In this document: positions 14,001 to 27,400 of the stretch, piece after piece | How positions within the stretch are numbered: the stretch's first letter is position 1 | Layout: each line of letters opens with the position of its first letter | NCBI GenBank assembly: GCA_035222895.1 | Contig: JAVYIG010005275.1 | Span: 62,001-126,000, forward strand | Direction: 5' to 3' | Origin: Strongylocentrotus droebachiensis | Lineage: Eukaryota; Echinodermata; Echinoidea; Camarodonta; Strongylocentrotidae | Length of the DNA stretch: 64,000 bases | Notes under the pieces: generated by a model | What the model saw: the letters and a program-made list of their open reading frames with translations, nothing else | What the model was told of the DNA's origin: nothing | Databases searched by the model: none | Position numbers and translations under genes: made by a program

Positions 14001-17000
14001 GCGTAAATTAAGATTGCGCCCATGCAAATTATGATGTGAGCGCATCATAATGTCATCATAATTTGCATGGGCACAATCTTAATTTAGGCATAAACCACTG
14101 ATCTATAGAGGTCATTTGGTTTTTGTTTACTCGTAAATTAAAATGGCGCCCTTAACCGTAAACTGGTGTATTGTTAGACAACATGAAACAATTATCACCT
14201 CCTAAACCCTATGAGACATTAAAGATTAATTTTACGGTTCTCAAACCTAGCACTTGTATGGATGTAGTTTTGTATACACAGTGGAACATATAGTATGGTA
14301 CAATAGACAACTTTTAACAGCAGTTAGAAATATGTTCTCGTAAAAACATTATCCCTTTGAAACATGGTCAACGTTTTACCATCTCATTATCTACAATAGA
14401 TATGTACATGTATATTGCAAATCATATTTTGACAGTTTCATCAAACTCAATTGTCTTCCCTTTACGAGCACTTCCAAGCATCTTAACCACATAACTTTTT
14501 TTCTTCTGAAAATGCAAAAATACAGGTAAACGTATTCTTTCAAATGTAACACAATTAAGGTTCTTTCAAATATGATGCGGTAAACCACTACAAAAACCAC
14601 TGCATTCTTTTAATCTATAAACGAATGGCAACTGCGGACAAAAAAGTTCCTGCGAATATTTACTTAACTCTGTGTTAGATAGGAAATGTGAAATGTGTAC
14701 ACTGTAAATAAAAAACCTGTCGCAGTCTTGACGCATCATATTGGAAGCATTACGGTAGCATTAAATTCTAATCATGCAGTTTTACCTGGAGTGCAGTTCT
14801 TGCAGTTGGACAGTTGAGACTGCCCTTCAGCATCTAGATAGTAGCCCATGTCACATGGTGTGGGAGTATAGCTGCCTTGTGGGCAAAAGTGACCCATAGG
14901 GCAGACATTGCCTGTGATGTTATCAGTAGGGTCACCTCGAGATGCTGCGTTGATGCAGTAAGAGCCTGTGTGTGGTTAGAATGGAATAATGATACATGTA
15001 CAGTCATTAACATTGACATCACCATCACTACCATCACTAGCACCACTTTCTCCACACCCACCATCTTTTCCTCCTCCTCCTCCTCCTCTTCCTACCCCTC
15101 CTCCTCCTCCTCCTCCTCCTCTTTCTCCTCCACCACCTCCTCCTCCTCTCCCTGTTCATCAAGATCATCATCACCACCACAATCATCATAATAAACATTC
15201 TTACAGCCCTCATCACTTCCTTCATTATTATCATCATCATCATCATCACCATCCATATTGCTACCATGATCACCATCGTCATAAATATCTTTATGATCCT
15301 CATCACCCCCCCCCCCCCCCCTCCCCCCATCACTGTCACCATCATCATCATCAATCATCTTTTACATACCTGCATGACATTCCATCTGCGGCAGGGCAAG
15401 TCCAGCCCGTTGGCAGTACATTCCTGGGTCGCAATCGATAGGTAGCTCAGAGCCAGCCGGACAGTACTGACCGGCCTGGCACTGACCACCAATGGACGGG
15501 TCACTGGGCATCGGACCGAAAGCTCCAGAAGTACAGTACCATCCATCACTGGGACGAAAGAGAAGGGAAGGTTTGTATGTAATTATCTTGGTACATGTAT
15601 GAAAACAACATGATTTCAGGCAGATTCCATTTTGGTTGCAGGGAACATTTTACACGTAGTTATATTTTCCTAAGGTACACTGTACAGCAGGTAAATAAAA
15701 GATCAGTGCATATCTCCATGATCTAGCACAACAAAAATATACTTCATCCAAACACTAACATTTAAAGGGCCTACTTTACTTAAGTTCTGTGTATTGTCTG
15801 ATTTCAGCTTTCTGTTCATTCTTGCAGTTTACTCTAATGAGTACTTGATTCACTGCTATTGTTTCATTCTATAGTACCAATTACCAATTTGCTCGCAACT
15901 TATCAAAAATGTCCAAATGTGAAGCCACAATCGTATGTCTTATCCTCACCTGCAGTTGCTAGTGGGCCACTCATTATGGTATCCCATACAATACATGCCT
16001 CCCAGACAGGACAAGCACGAGGAGTTGGACGTTTGACCGGTGGCATTGTTGAACGTTCCGGGCCAGCATGGGAACTGCTGACCATGCTCAGTGCTGTCGG
16101 GACAGTAATAGCCCGCCGGGCAGATGTTGGACTCGTAGTCAGTGGAGTTGGCAGGGCAGAAGAAGCCTTGGTAAAATAAGTAAAGGAGAAAATTTTCATT
16201 AACATTTGTTGAAAAGAACAACAACATTTTTGTCAGAAATTTGTAGAGCTATGCTTACTTAGGTGGAAATTTTAATGATCATGTAAGTGTAAGACTGCTG
16301 CCAAGGAGGATTGAAAAACAGTCCATCTCCAATCAAATTTCATTTGTAATCAAATTGAAGATCAAATAAATGATATAATGCAAACATACAATTCCAAGGA
16401 TGCAAAAAAAGAAATCAAAACATTGTTTTTGAAATCCTCCTCCGATGCAACGTAAATGGTACAGTAATAATCACATGAGGATACACTACATTCAGTCATC
16501 AGTGAAGCCTCACCTTCAGGGCAATACTTGCATACGCCCTCTCCCTCGTTATCCTGGTACATCCCCTCCTCACATCCAATGGGTGCGCCCACGCCCTCAG
16601 GACACCTGTGCCCTCTAGGACACACCCCTCCTACCCCGGTGTACCCTCCCAGCAGGGGGCAGGTCTCGTTGTAGGTCTCGTTGGTCCCGAGGGTGTGAGG
16701 GTTACCACGGTCTACTCCGGAGCTGCACCAGTATCCCTCGTGGCAGAGGTCGGTGACGTTGGTGGCGTGCTGGTCTGGACAGTAGTACCCTGAGGGGCAG
16801 TCTGTGCATTGCTCGATCTGGAGGATAAGCCATAGACGTTAGAGGGTTACCAAATGGTGTCATAACAATTTTGAGGCATGCTTTACTCATTTCCATCCAT
16901 GTTCGAAATTAGTACGTATACTGTACAAATATCTACAATGCATCTAAGGTGTAGCCCCTACAGTACATGAACATATACCAACTGGAAGAGAGAATAACAA

Positions 17001-20000
17001 AAACTGCACTGGAGATGTTTTACTGCCTCTTCGGCCTTTCTGCTTTCATTTTTTCTAAACTCCACTCCCAAACTTTGTAATGATAATTTATGCAAATTTT
17101 GATGCGATTTTTTTTTTTTTTTTTTTTTTTGATGACATGCGCATACTAATTGTTATGTAACGCCTTACAGGTATATCCGATTTCGACGAAAATGGTATCA
17201 AAATGTGCGTAAGACTTGAGGGAAAAAAGTCATGAAACGACAATTCAAAATTCCAAGCGGTTGCAGCGCAATCTCCGAAAATGTCGAGGGGGGGGGGCCT
17301 CCCAGGCCCCCCCCCCCCCCCCCCAGTACAGTAAGGGTTAACATTTCTTTCTACTACATGCACTTTCTCTCTCTCTCTTCTTCCGTGTTTTTCCCCTCAA
17401 GATAATGCCATCGCTCTATCGTTCTTGATCGCACTCTATCTCCCTGTTTTTCCCTCCTTACAACTTGCTCTATATCACTTTCTCCACATCTCTCTCAATA
17501 TGTAGAATTACATCACTCTTTTTCTTTATCTCTCTCTCTCACTTGCTACCATGTCCTCACCATGTAGAGGTTGGTCTGATCACTGTAGGTTCCAGCTGGG
17601 CAGGCCATCCAGTCCAAACCGGTTCCAGCCGGACAGTAGTAGCCAGCTGGGCAGTCTGCATAACCGGCTTCTAGATCAGGATGACCAATTGTCTCATTCT
17701 CAGGTAGACAGTAGAATCTAAAAAAATAATATTACATAGTTTAAAAATCATTATTGATTCAATATTCAAGTAGGTTTCATTGTCTGGTGCATAAGTCACT
17801 AGACTGTAAACCGCATGGTTTGCAGTTTGAGTTCCAGTTGCAGTACTTGCTAACAAGACACACAGGTTTAACTCCTCAAAAGCTAAAGTTTCTAGTTTTA
17901 AAGTTATCTTAAAGTTTATAGTCACACAATAGCTATTTTTGAATGACAACATTTGGTGAAAATATGCATTAAATCTTTGAGTAAGCAATTTCTATACTGT
18001 AAATGCAGTTAAGGGTAATTTAAATACTTTCTCTCAAATTGGACATTTTCTGCCCTACAATATCAGAAAATGTTGATGCATGCATATCTTTAGTTTACAC
18101 AAGACTGATGACACAAGTACACTAGTGAAGATTCAGGGAGTATGTGACATCTTGTAAAAGACACACCAACAGCAGCAGAAATCAGTTAGCATTGCCAATT
18201 TGAAGAATGGTTGGCAATCCTTCAGCCTCTTCCTAAACCACCTTCTTAGTCAAGATCCATGTAATAGGGACTTTTAGATTTGCACGTCGACATAGTGGAC
18301 TGCTAAGGGCCCCATTCTCACAAGCTTTGCTTTTCTTGGGGTCCTTCCGATTTTGCTGTTAATTTGATATGTATTTTATTTTGAATTTTAATGGAAAATA
18401 AATGAAATGAAAAAAAAAAGTGTCACGTCCTTTTAGTGTACTGCCAATGCCTTAAAAGGGCGTCACACGTAGCAGTCCACTCTGTCGACGTGCAAATCTG
18501 AAAGTCCCTAATGACTCACCCTTGAGGACAGGTAAGGCATGATGGTTGAGTGGTTCGGTTGGTGTAAGAGCCAGATGCGCAGGCTTTAGGTTCAGCTGAC
18601 CCGGTAGGACAATGAAGACCGATGGGGCACTCGATGGGGGCAGGGATGGAAGACCCTATATAAGGAAAAAGGATGATACAATGTAAATCATACAGTAATA
18701 AGATCTAAAGGATATCAAAGAAGAAATTAGTAATACTATTTTATGAGATTTGTAAGGCGTCAAGTCCAATCAAAATTAAATGCTCAAGGAGCACTCGTGT
18801 TTATAGTAATCACCTATATTGTTTCCCGCTATTAAGAAGAATTGTTTGTTTGGGAAGGGGGTTAAATGCCTCTTACCATGTATACACAGTCATTTGTCTG
18901 TTTCCCTTGGCCAGGGGGATTAAACCTCCCTGCAAGGTCACTGACAGGTGGTTATCTCATCAAATCAGCTCTCAATTAACATAAGAAAACGGGGATCATG
19001 AGGGACCAACAGGCACTGATAAGGCATTGTTTGCTATATTGAGGGCACAAGTAGCTATAAGTAGTGCAGTGGGGATTTAAGATACCCTTTTCAACATGAT
19101 TTACTGCACATAAAAAGTGAGATATTCTCAAACTTCACATACCTTCTGGGCAGTAGTATCCTGCAGTGCAAGGTCCTTCTTCCTCTGACAATCCCATCTG
19201 TTGGCAGTAATACCCTGCAGTGCAGTTACGACACTCTGCCTCTTCCACGAGCCTGGTGTCGTTGGAGAACGTCCCGGAGGGGCACTTGAAGGAGACCGAA
19301 GTGCCCTCGGGGCAGTAGCGTCCAGCAGGGCAGATAAACTGCTCCTGGTTGTCCGAGCCTTGGACACAGTAGAAGCCAGCCGTGCAGAGGTCAACAGGGG
19401 CGGTCAATGCTGTGACATCACAGTAAGAACCTGGTCGGGGAAAGGCGTGAAACAATTGGTACAGAATAATATTGTTCTTGTGATAAATCATATAGTGAGT
19501 AAATGATAATACTGCATTCATTACCAAAGTAGGTCGCTTTCCATCAATTTATATTTTCAATATAACTTGCTAGTTAAAGAGTTTAATCTATAGAAGTGTT
19601 TTTTCTTCTATTTTGGGGGGAAAAAATTCCTGCGACGGTAGTCTGGAATGTTTGTTATCCTCCAAGTTTAATAGATGAAAAGATATTAATTAAAATCAAA
19701 AGTCACTGGTTGGCAGCATACATGTCGAGTTTACAGAAACACCTGCATGAGTACCACTAAGTGTCTAATTTTCTAATTTCAATCTACTTTTAATCGACAT
19801 AGTTTTACAAACGTTAAACATAACATAATTTTCAAAATACTGCTCCTGGTGTAAAACAACAAATGCAGCTCTAGAGTAATGGGCACAGCACTAGCCATGT
19901 AATGCTTACCTGGTGTGCAGTATTCACATTCAGTCACGTTCATCAACCCAGTGTTATTACTGAAGGTACCCAGCGGACATCCAATCGGTTCTTCGGTTCC

Positions 20001-23000
20001 CTCAGGACAGTAATGCCCGACGGGACACTCGTCCGCGTCGTCACCCTGGTTCGGTGTCGCGATGCGGGCGGCCCGACGGCAGTAGTATCCCGCGGCACAG
20101 AGCGTTCGAGGGTACGTGAGTCCGGGCTCACCACAGTAGTAGCCTCCGAGGCAGTCGGAGCATTCTGATTGGTCGGAGATAGCCGTGATGTTGTTGAAGG
20201 TACCGATGGCACACTTGTAGTAGGTGGCTGCTCTGGTACCTACCTGGCAGTAGTGGCCTTAGATGGAAGGAAGAAAATATTGGAATAAGGTTGAGAGAAT
20301 TTAATTTGATTCATGTTCTGGGGATAACATTGCTCCCACTAAGTTCTCCTTGCCTTATTTAAAACCACCACATACTTTTAAGACCTGGTCATGACTGTAC
20401 GCTAAACATTAAGATTCTAAAATTCTACTGGTCAAAGTCCAAAAAAGTAATAATCAATTTCAATTTTGAAATCACAGAATATTTTAAACCCAATGGGAGA
20501 AGGCTGAATAGACTACAAGTATCACTCAGTAGGCATTAATGTAGCTGTTTGAAGTCAATGAGATTTGCATCCTTATTTTGGGTCTCTTTACCCCATACTC
20601 TTACTTTGCTCTCATCGGTCAATAATAATTCTATTTTCCCTCTCCCTCCTTTTAGACAGTTCTCTTTCTCATTCAAGTTTTAAAATTCTAATTGCACCTT
20701 GCATCTGTCTCCTTCCTCTTTTGCACTTTATACAGACTGTATGAAAGTGGGAGGGGATATAATATAATATAGAATATAATCTTAAGATTCCTGCGAGCCA
20801 ATTCCAGCCTCTTCAGGGATCAGAGCAAGCATATTTACCTTCAGGGCAGACATACGCTGTGTAGTTGACAATAGGTCCATCCGTATCATCACAGTAGAAT
20901 CCAGCAGGACAGTCGTTACATCCCCACTGCTCGGGTTCATCCTGGTACGTACCGGCCGGACACGCCTGCTCCTCCGCGGAGTTCTCCTCGCAGTAGTAAC
21001 CACGGCGACAGCGGTACTCGTTGGGTGTTGGGATGGTCTGGCCACCTGGACAGTAGAATCCTACAAGATAGGCAGTGATAAAAATAAATAAATGTGTTGC
21101 TTGTACTGATCAAGTTACACAACCAAGAGATAAAGATAATCGTGCGTCGGTATATACATGTAGTCGTTCGCGAAGTAGGCAACTTGGCGAACACTGAGCC
21201 AACAGGTATTACGCTCCTGTATGGACGTACGCATATTAGGGACACTAGTTCGCACGGGAGCGCAATACCCATTGGCTCAGTGTGCTGCCCTCTATATATA
21301 GTACCCAAGCTTGAGGAACTTTAAAGATAAAAACTACTAGGGATAAGTGCACTAACACGTGATGCAGTTCCTCCTCCTACTCTGCCTTATTCTTCTTATT
21401 TTACTTCTCCTTGACCTTCTTCTTCTTCCCCTCCTCATTTTTTCCTTCTTGTTGTTCTTCTTCTTTTCTTTTTTATTTGTTCTAGTAGGGTCAGGTTTTT
21501 AGAAGATGTAGGGTCAGGTTTTGAACACCATTTGATGAACAGTGAACCATTTCCATTTTGCTTTCATTATCATTATCATCATCAATGTTATCATTATCCT
21601 TACCTCTAGTGCAGTTTCCTTCCGGCTGCGACAGACCACTCTCGTTGCAGTACTTGCCAGCCAGACAGTCTAGACAGTAGGTGATGTTTTTAGCCATGAG
21701 GCTTGGCTGGTAAGTGCCGGGAGGACATGCTTCCTCTACTGAGCTACCCTCAACACAGTGGTATCCTGGACTGCATCGGTCACCTGGGGGTGGGCAATGG
21801 ATAGAGTCGTTAAAGATAAAGTTGAGTTCTGGGTCCCGTTGCACAAAACTTATCATTGATGGTAACTTTGCCATCAATGGTAACTACCATGGAAATCTCG
21901 ATTTTGATTGGCTGTTACCATAATAGTTGCCATTGATGGCAAAGTTACCATCAATGGTAAGTTTTATTCAACAGAGCCCAGGTCATGCGATTGCATTGTG
22001 AAAGAAGAGGTGTGGAATCAATTAGAAAAGGTTGATCATGTAGCATACAAGTATTGGTGTGTACTGCAAGGTTCTGGAATCATCAAAATGATAAAATATT
22101 TGGCTCAGTCTTGGTAAAGAACAAGCACTGTACACAGAAATCCGTCCTGATTTATATGCTGTTACATGCCATACTTAGAATATTAAGGCATTTGAAGAGC
22201 CATGCTTTTCAGGGAACATTTTTTCTCTGATGTTCTTCCACACTTGCATGATAACAATGATAATGCTCACAAATTATTGTTCACCTCTTCCCAAAACTCA
22301 ACCTTCTCTTTAACCCTATTTAGCCCGGGCTATTTTGAAACTGCATAGCCCGGGGGGGGGGGGGGGCTTCTAAGGCCCCCCCCCCCCCCCCTATGATCTC
22401 GGCCGTGAAACGACCGATCGCCGCGAAAATTTGCATACATGTCAAGTGAAGTGTATAGAATACTATGGTAATTTCAATTTTTTGAAAAATTCACTCATTT
22501 GCATATTTATGGTAATTTATGCAAATAAGGTCATCAAATTCACATTTTTGCCTACAAATCAGACATTATTCATATTTAAGCATTCTTTCTCACTACATAT
22601 ATTTGTTAGACCATTTGGAATAATAATACAACACAAAAAATTGAAAAACCAGGGTTATTCCTTATGTTATCTATTGTTTTGATAATTTCTTATGTATTTA
22701 TTTGTTTTTTTAATTTACTGTATGTATTTTATTGTTTTTGTTGTTTTATTTCATTTTCAACTATAATTTAAACTATTTTGACCCCAAAATAAACACCTGA
22801 ACTATGAACAAGACCAAATAACCAATGTTTTATCTCTTTATTTGAAAAAATGAGATTTCCATATGTTTTGTACACAAATCACAAAAATGAGCGATTTTCG
22901 GGCTGACATGCAAAGACAATAGGACACGTGACTTTGTAATGGTCGGACCGATTTTTGAAAAATTTCTTTCAAAAGACGCGCAAGACTCGAAAGAAAAAAG

Positions 23001-23072
23001 TCACAAAATTTCAGTGCAAGATTTTCTTGCGTTAAAAAATTATCGCGAAAAATGTCGAGGTGGTGGAGCTCC

Positions 23073-23117
<45 letters not shown>

Positions 23118-23780
23118 GCTAAATAGGGTTAAGTCTTATAAAATGGACTAAAAGACATGTACCCTAAATACAGATTAATAATGTTTTCATGTCCACCAAA
23201 AAGCGCAGTCATCATCACAATTATCGTCATATCGTTAAAATCATCATCATCATCATCATCACCATCATCTTCATCATCATCACCATCCTCATCATCAATC
23301 AATCCTCAATATTACCCTTATCATCATCATAATAATATGTCCATTTATATAGCTACTAGGTGAATACACTCCACTGCACTTAATAAAAAGTATCATGCCA
23401 TAGCTGAGCCGCCAAAATCGGACGCTAAAGCATTCAAGGATTTTCTTCCTACCAGATACCCAATCACTTCACCTGGGCGGCGAGTGGCAAATGTAGATTA
23501 ATGTCTTGCCAAAGGACATTAGTGCCACGAACCCTGTGTTTCACAGCCCAATGAGGTATCCACTAGACCACGACAACCCTCGTCAATCTTCATCATCCTC
23601 ACCATCACCACCATGACTACCACCATCATCATCATCACCACCACCTCCCTCATCATCAATTTCATCCTCATCATCATCATCATCATCATCATTTTCATCA
23701 TCATTTTCATCATCATCATTTTCATCATCATCATCATCATTTTCACCAGCATCATCATCATCATCATCATCATCATCACC

Positions 23781-23811
<31 letters not shown>

Positions 23812-23843
23812 CCATCACCATCATCATCACCATCATCATCACC

Positions 23844-23874
<31 letters not shown>

Positions 23875-24035
23875 CCATCACCATCATCATCACCATCATC
23901 ATCACCATCACCATCATCATCACCATCATCATCATTTTCATCATCATCATCATCATTTTCACCAGCATCATCATCATCATCATCATCGTTTTCATCACCA
24001 TCATCATCATCATCACCATCACCATCATCATCACC

Positions 24036-24066
<31 letters not shown>

Positions 24067-24134
24067 CCATCACCATCATCATCACCATCATCATCACCAT
24101 CACCATCATCATCACCATCATCATCATCATCACC

Positions 24135-24166
<32 letters not shown>

Positions 24167-24181
24167 CATCATCATCTTCTT

Positions 24182-24216
<35 letters not shown>

Positions 24217-24247
24217 TTTCATCATCATCATCATTTTCATCATCATC

Positions 24248-24278
<31 letters not shown>

Positions 24279-24316
24279 CCATCACCATCATCATCACCAT
24301 CATCATCATCATCACC

Positions 24317-24366
<50 letters not shown>

Positions 24367-24371
24367 CATCC

Positions 24372-24408
<37 letters not shown>

Positions 24409-27400
24409 CATCATCATCACCATGACTACCACCATCAGCATCATCTTACCTCCACTTCCCGTAGGAGTAGCTGTGATCGAGCCATTGGTGCAGTAGTAAC
24501 CTGCTGAACACATAGCGAAGGGTGCTGGCAGACGGGTGGTGTGGCAGTACCAGCCAGGGTCACAGGTGATGGGAGATGATCCACCTTGAGGGCAGTATTC
24601 ACCTAAAAAAATAATAATGTCAGATTAAATGATGTGAATGTAATACATATGTAAACAGATAGATAACTAGGCACAGGATGAGTATAATTACACAGAACCA
24701 TGTCCGAAGAGAAAACTTGTAAAATTGGATCGATAATGTGCTGATGCTGTACAATTCATCTGCTGCTCATCATCATCTTAGTTTAATGTACTATCCTTTT
24801 CATCATCATAATCATCAGTGCTATTATCATTGTGTTCCCTCCTCCTCCTCTTCCTCCTCCTCATCATTATCACCATCATCATTTTTATCTTTATCCTCAT
24901 AAACATGATCATTATCATTATCATCATCATCTTCATATCATCATCATCACCATCATCATGACAGACTTACCAGCTTGGCACTCTCCTCCTAGAGCAGGGT
25001 CTGAGGGTTGAGGTTCAAAGGAACCACTGATGCAGTACCAGCCTTCATCACAGAGGTCCGTGGGCGCAGGGTTACCAAGGCCAGCGCAGTACATACCAGG
25101 TAGGCACGCAGTACACCAGGAATCATTGTGGGCACCTGAATAGTAGTTAATCAATTGTTGAACAAGTTCATTAAGGATAGTTTTAAAGGTAGTACATGTA
25201 CATGTAGGTAACTTTGACTCTGATTCTAACAAAATCTTGAATTTAACATATGCTGCGATCATAATTATAAACATTTACTTATAAGCTGTTATAAGCCAAT
25301 CACATGTTTGATTATCAAGATATTTATGATTGGAATTCGAAATTTCAAAAACCATTTTCCCAACAGTTTTGTTATAACACTATCGTCTATTGGGGGAAAT
25401 GAGTATGGTAAAACCAGTCACTCATTTAAAAGATAAAAAATAAAATTAAAAAAAATACAATTTTGTTAGGGCTACACCATAGCACAGACACTGATAACAC
25501 GTAGGGCCATGCATCTCAGATTTCTAAAACTGGAAACATTGTAACACAATGCCTTTAATGAAAAACTAAAGTTCCGGGACCTGTCTTATAAAGAGTTGCA
25601 ATTAATCCAAATTAATCGCAAGTCCTCCAATCAAATCGCAACTTTACAGTCTCCTTCCCAATATGAACATAGTTGCAATTGATATTAAATCGCATATAAA
25701 TTATGATTAATCGCAGCTGTTTAAGATACAGGGTCCCGGTCATGTGATTGCATTGTTGAAGGAAATGTGTGGAAGCCATTGGAAGAGGAAGATCATGTAG
25801 CACATACTTTGGAAGTATTGGTGTATACTGTGAGGTTTTGAAATCACAATACTTACACAACAATCTTATCAATGTGTATGCCCCCGCGGCGATTAAGTGA
25901 TTCTTAAAATGGCATGTCTCATTTTATATGGATTCTTCTCAAGTGAATGCCCCATAAGAAAAACTTGATTTAATCCTTTCACTTTATGCTAAACACTATT
26001 TACATCAAGAGAGTTTACAAGTGAGTCAAAGTGATTTTGAAAGAAGCAACAAACATACCTGTGAGATTGTTGAACGTTCCTTCTATGCAGGGTTCCATGA
26101 TGTCATACGTTGTACCGGGTGGGCAGTAGTAACCAGAAGGACATATGGTATCCCTGAAATTTAAAGTGGTCAAATAATAAGTCACTCCATAAAATTAAAT
26201 GATTTTTCATATCTATATCTAATCAATAGTTGTGATCTCAATCAATAGTACATGAAGGTCTTCCTACATGTATAAACTATAAATCAACAAAATGAAACTT
26301 CTATTTCTGTTTGACTGTATATTTTGGCCTTAATTAAGTTTCTCTGTGAATCATATGTAGTTAAACCTGCCTAATAAAAGCCACAATTGAAAACAGAAAC
26401 AGTAGACAAGTGACCCTTATATACAGGTTCTACAACACACATTCTTCCTACGTGTAGAGGAAGAACATCCTTGGATGTGTAGGTAAAAAACTCTAAATAA
26501 AATGCCTTTCCCGACAGTTTCCACAACACAAATTGTTCTCTCAATGGAGAAACTACATGTATATGTGACAGCTACAAAGCCGTGTGTACATTGTATACAG
26601 CCTTTACATAATAATAATGATATAATAATATTAAAGATTTATATAGCACTGGTATACAGATACAGTTTCTTAGCGCTTTACAAACAAATGAAATGAAAAT
26701 TACGGTTAAACTAAATATGTAATAAGGATCAACAAGAAACGTGAAAGTGACCACAATCACAGATTTACTTTATCTTGCTATATTGTTATCATAATTTTGT
26801 ATTCACTCACTCATATGTGGTAGCATTGGCGAGGCAGTAGTACCCAGCCAGGCACTCCTTGCATGATTCTTTGCCCTCCTCGTCCTGATATGTTCCCTCT
26901 GCGCACCCTAGAGGGCGCGGAGACCCCTCGGGACAGTAGTGACCCAGTGGACAGACGCCTCCGTAACCTGTATGGTTACCTTCATGAGAAAATTAAAAAA
27001 GGAAAATTTAGACTTTCAGGTTCAATTGCTTACAGAGGAATAAAGGGAGCTTCTAGAACAATTTTTTTCAAATTAAATGACAATAAACCAGTTTACTACC
27101 ATATTCAAATTTAATGCATATTTTAAAAACAGAGGTTGTTCTTGACAACCTGAAAACTTGCCCAAGGCTAGCCAAATAGAGCAACACGTAATATATGTAG
27201 ACCGGATTCTGAGTATTGTAGTCCATTCATTAATAACAGGTTAATGGAATATTTGAATATGTTAGTAAACCCGTTTACTGCAGAGTGTATGTAATGTATA
27301 TTTCCTATAACCTTAATTAAAAGTCATCACAACGATTGAAGATAAACAAGCACATGAAGCACATATCCTTAATTTACACAAGTAATGAGTTCTGAGAGCC

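Noticed and set aside
14989-15441. Pro/His-rich plus-strand frame
   Set aside because: Translation of TCC and CAT repeats, partly antisense to E13.
23519-24513. Long Met-rich (minus) and Ile/Ser-rich (plus) open frames
   Set aside because: They are pure translations of the (TCA)n microsatellite; only the E22 end of the minus frame is real.
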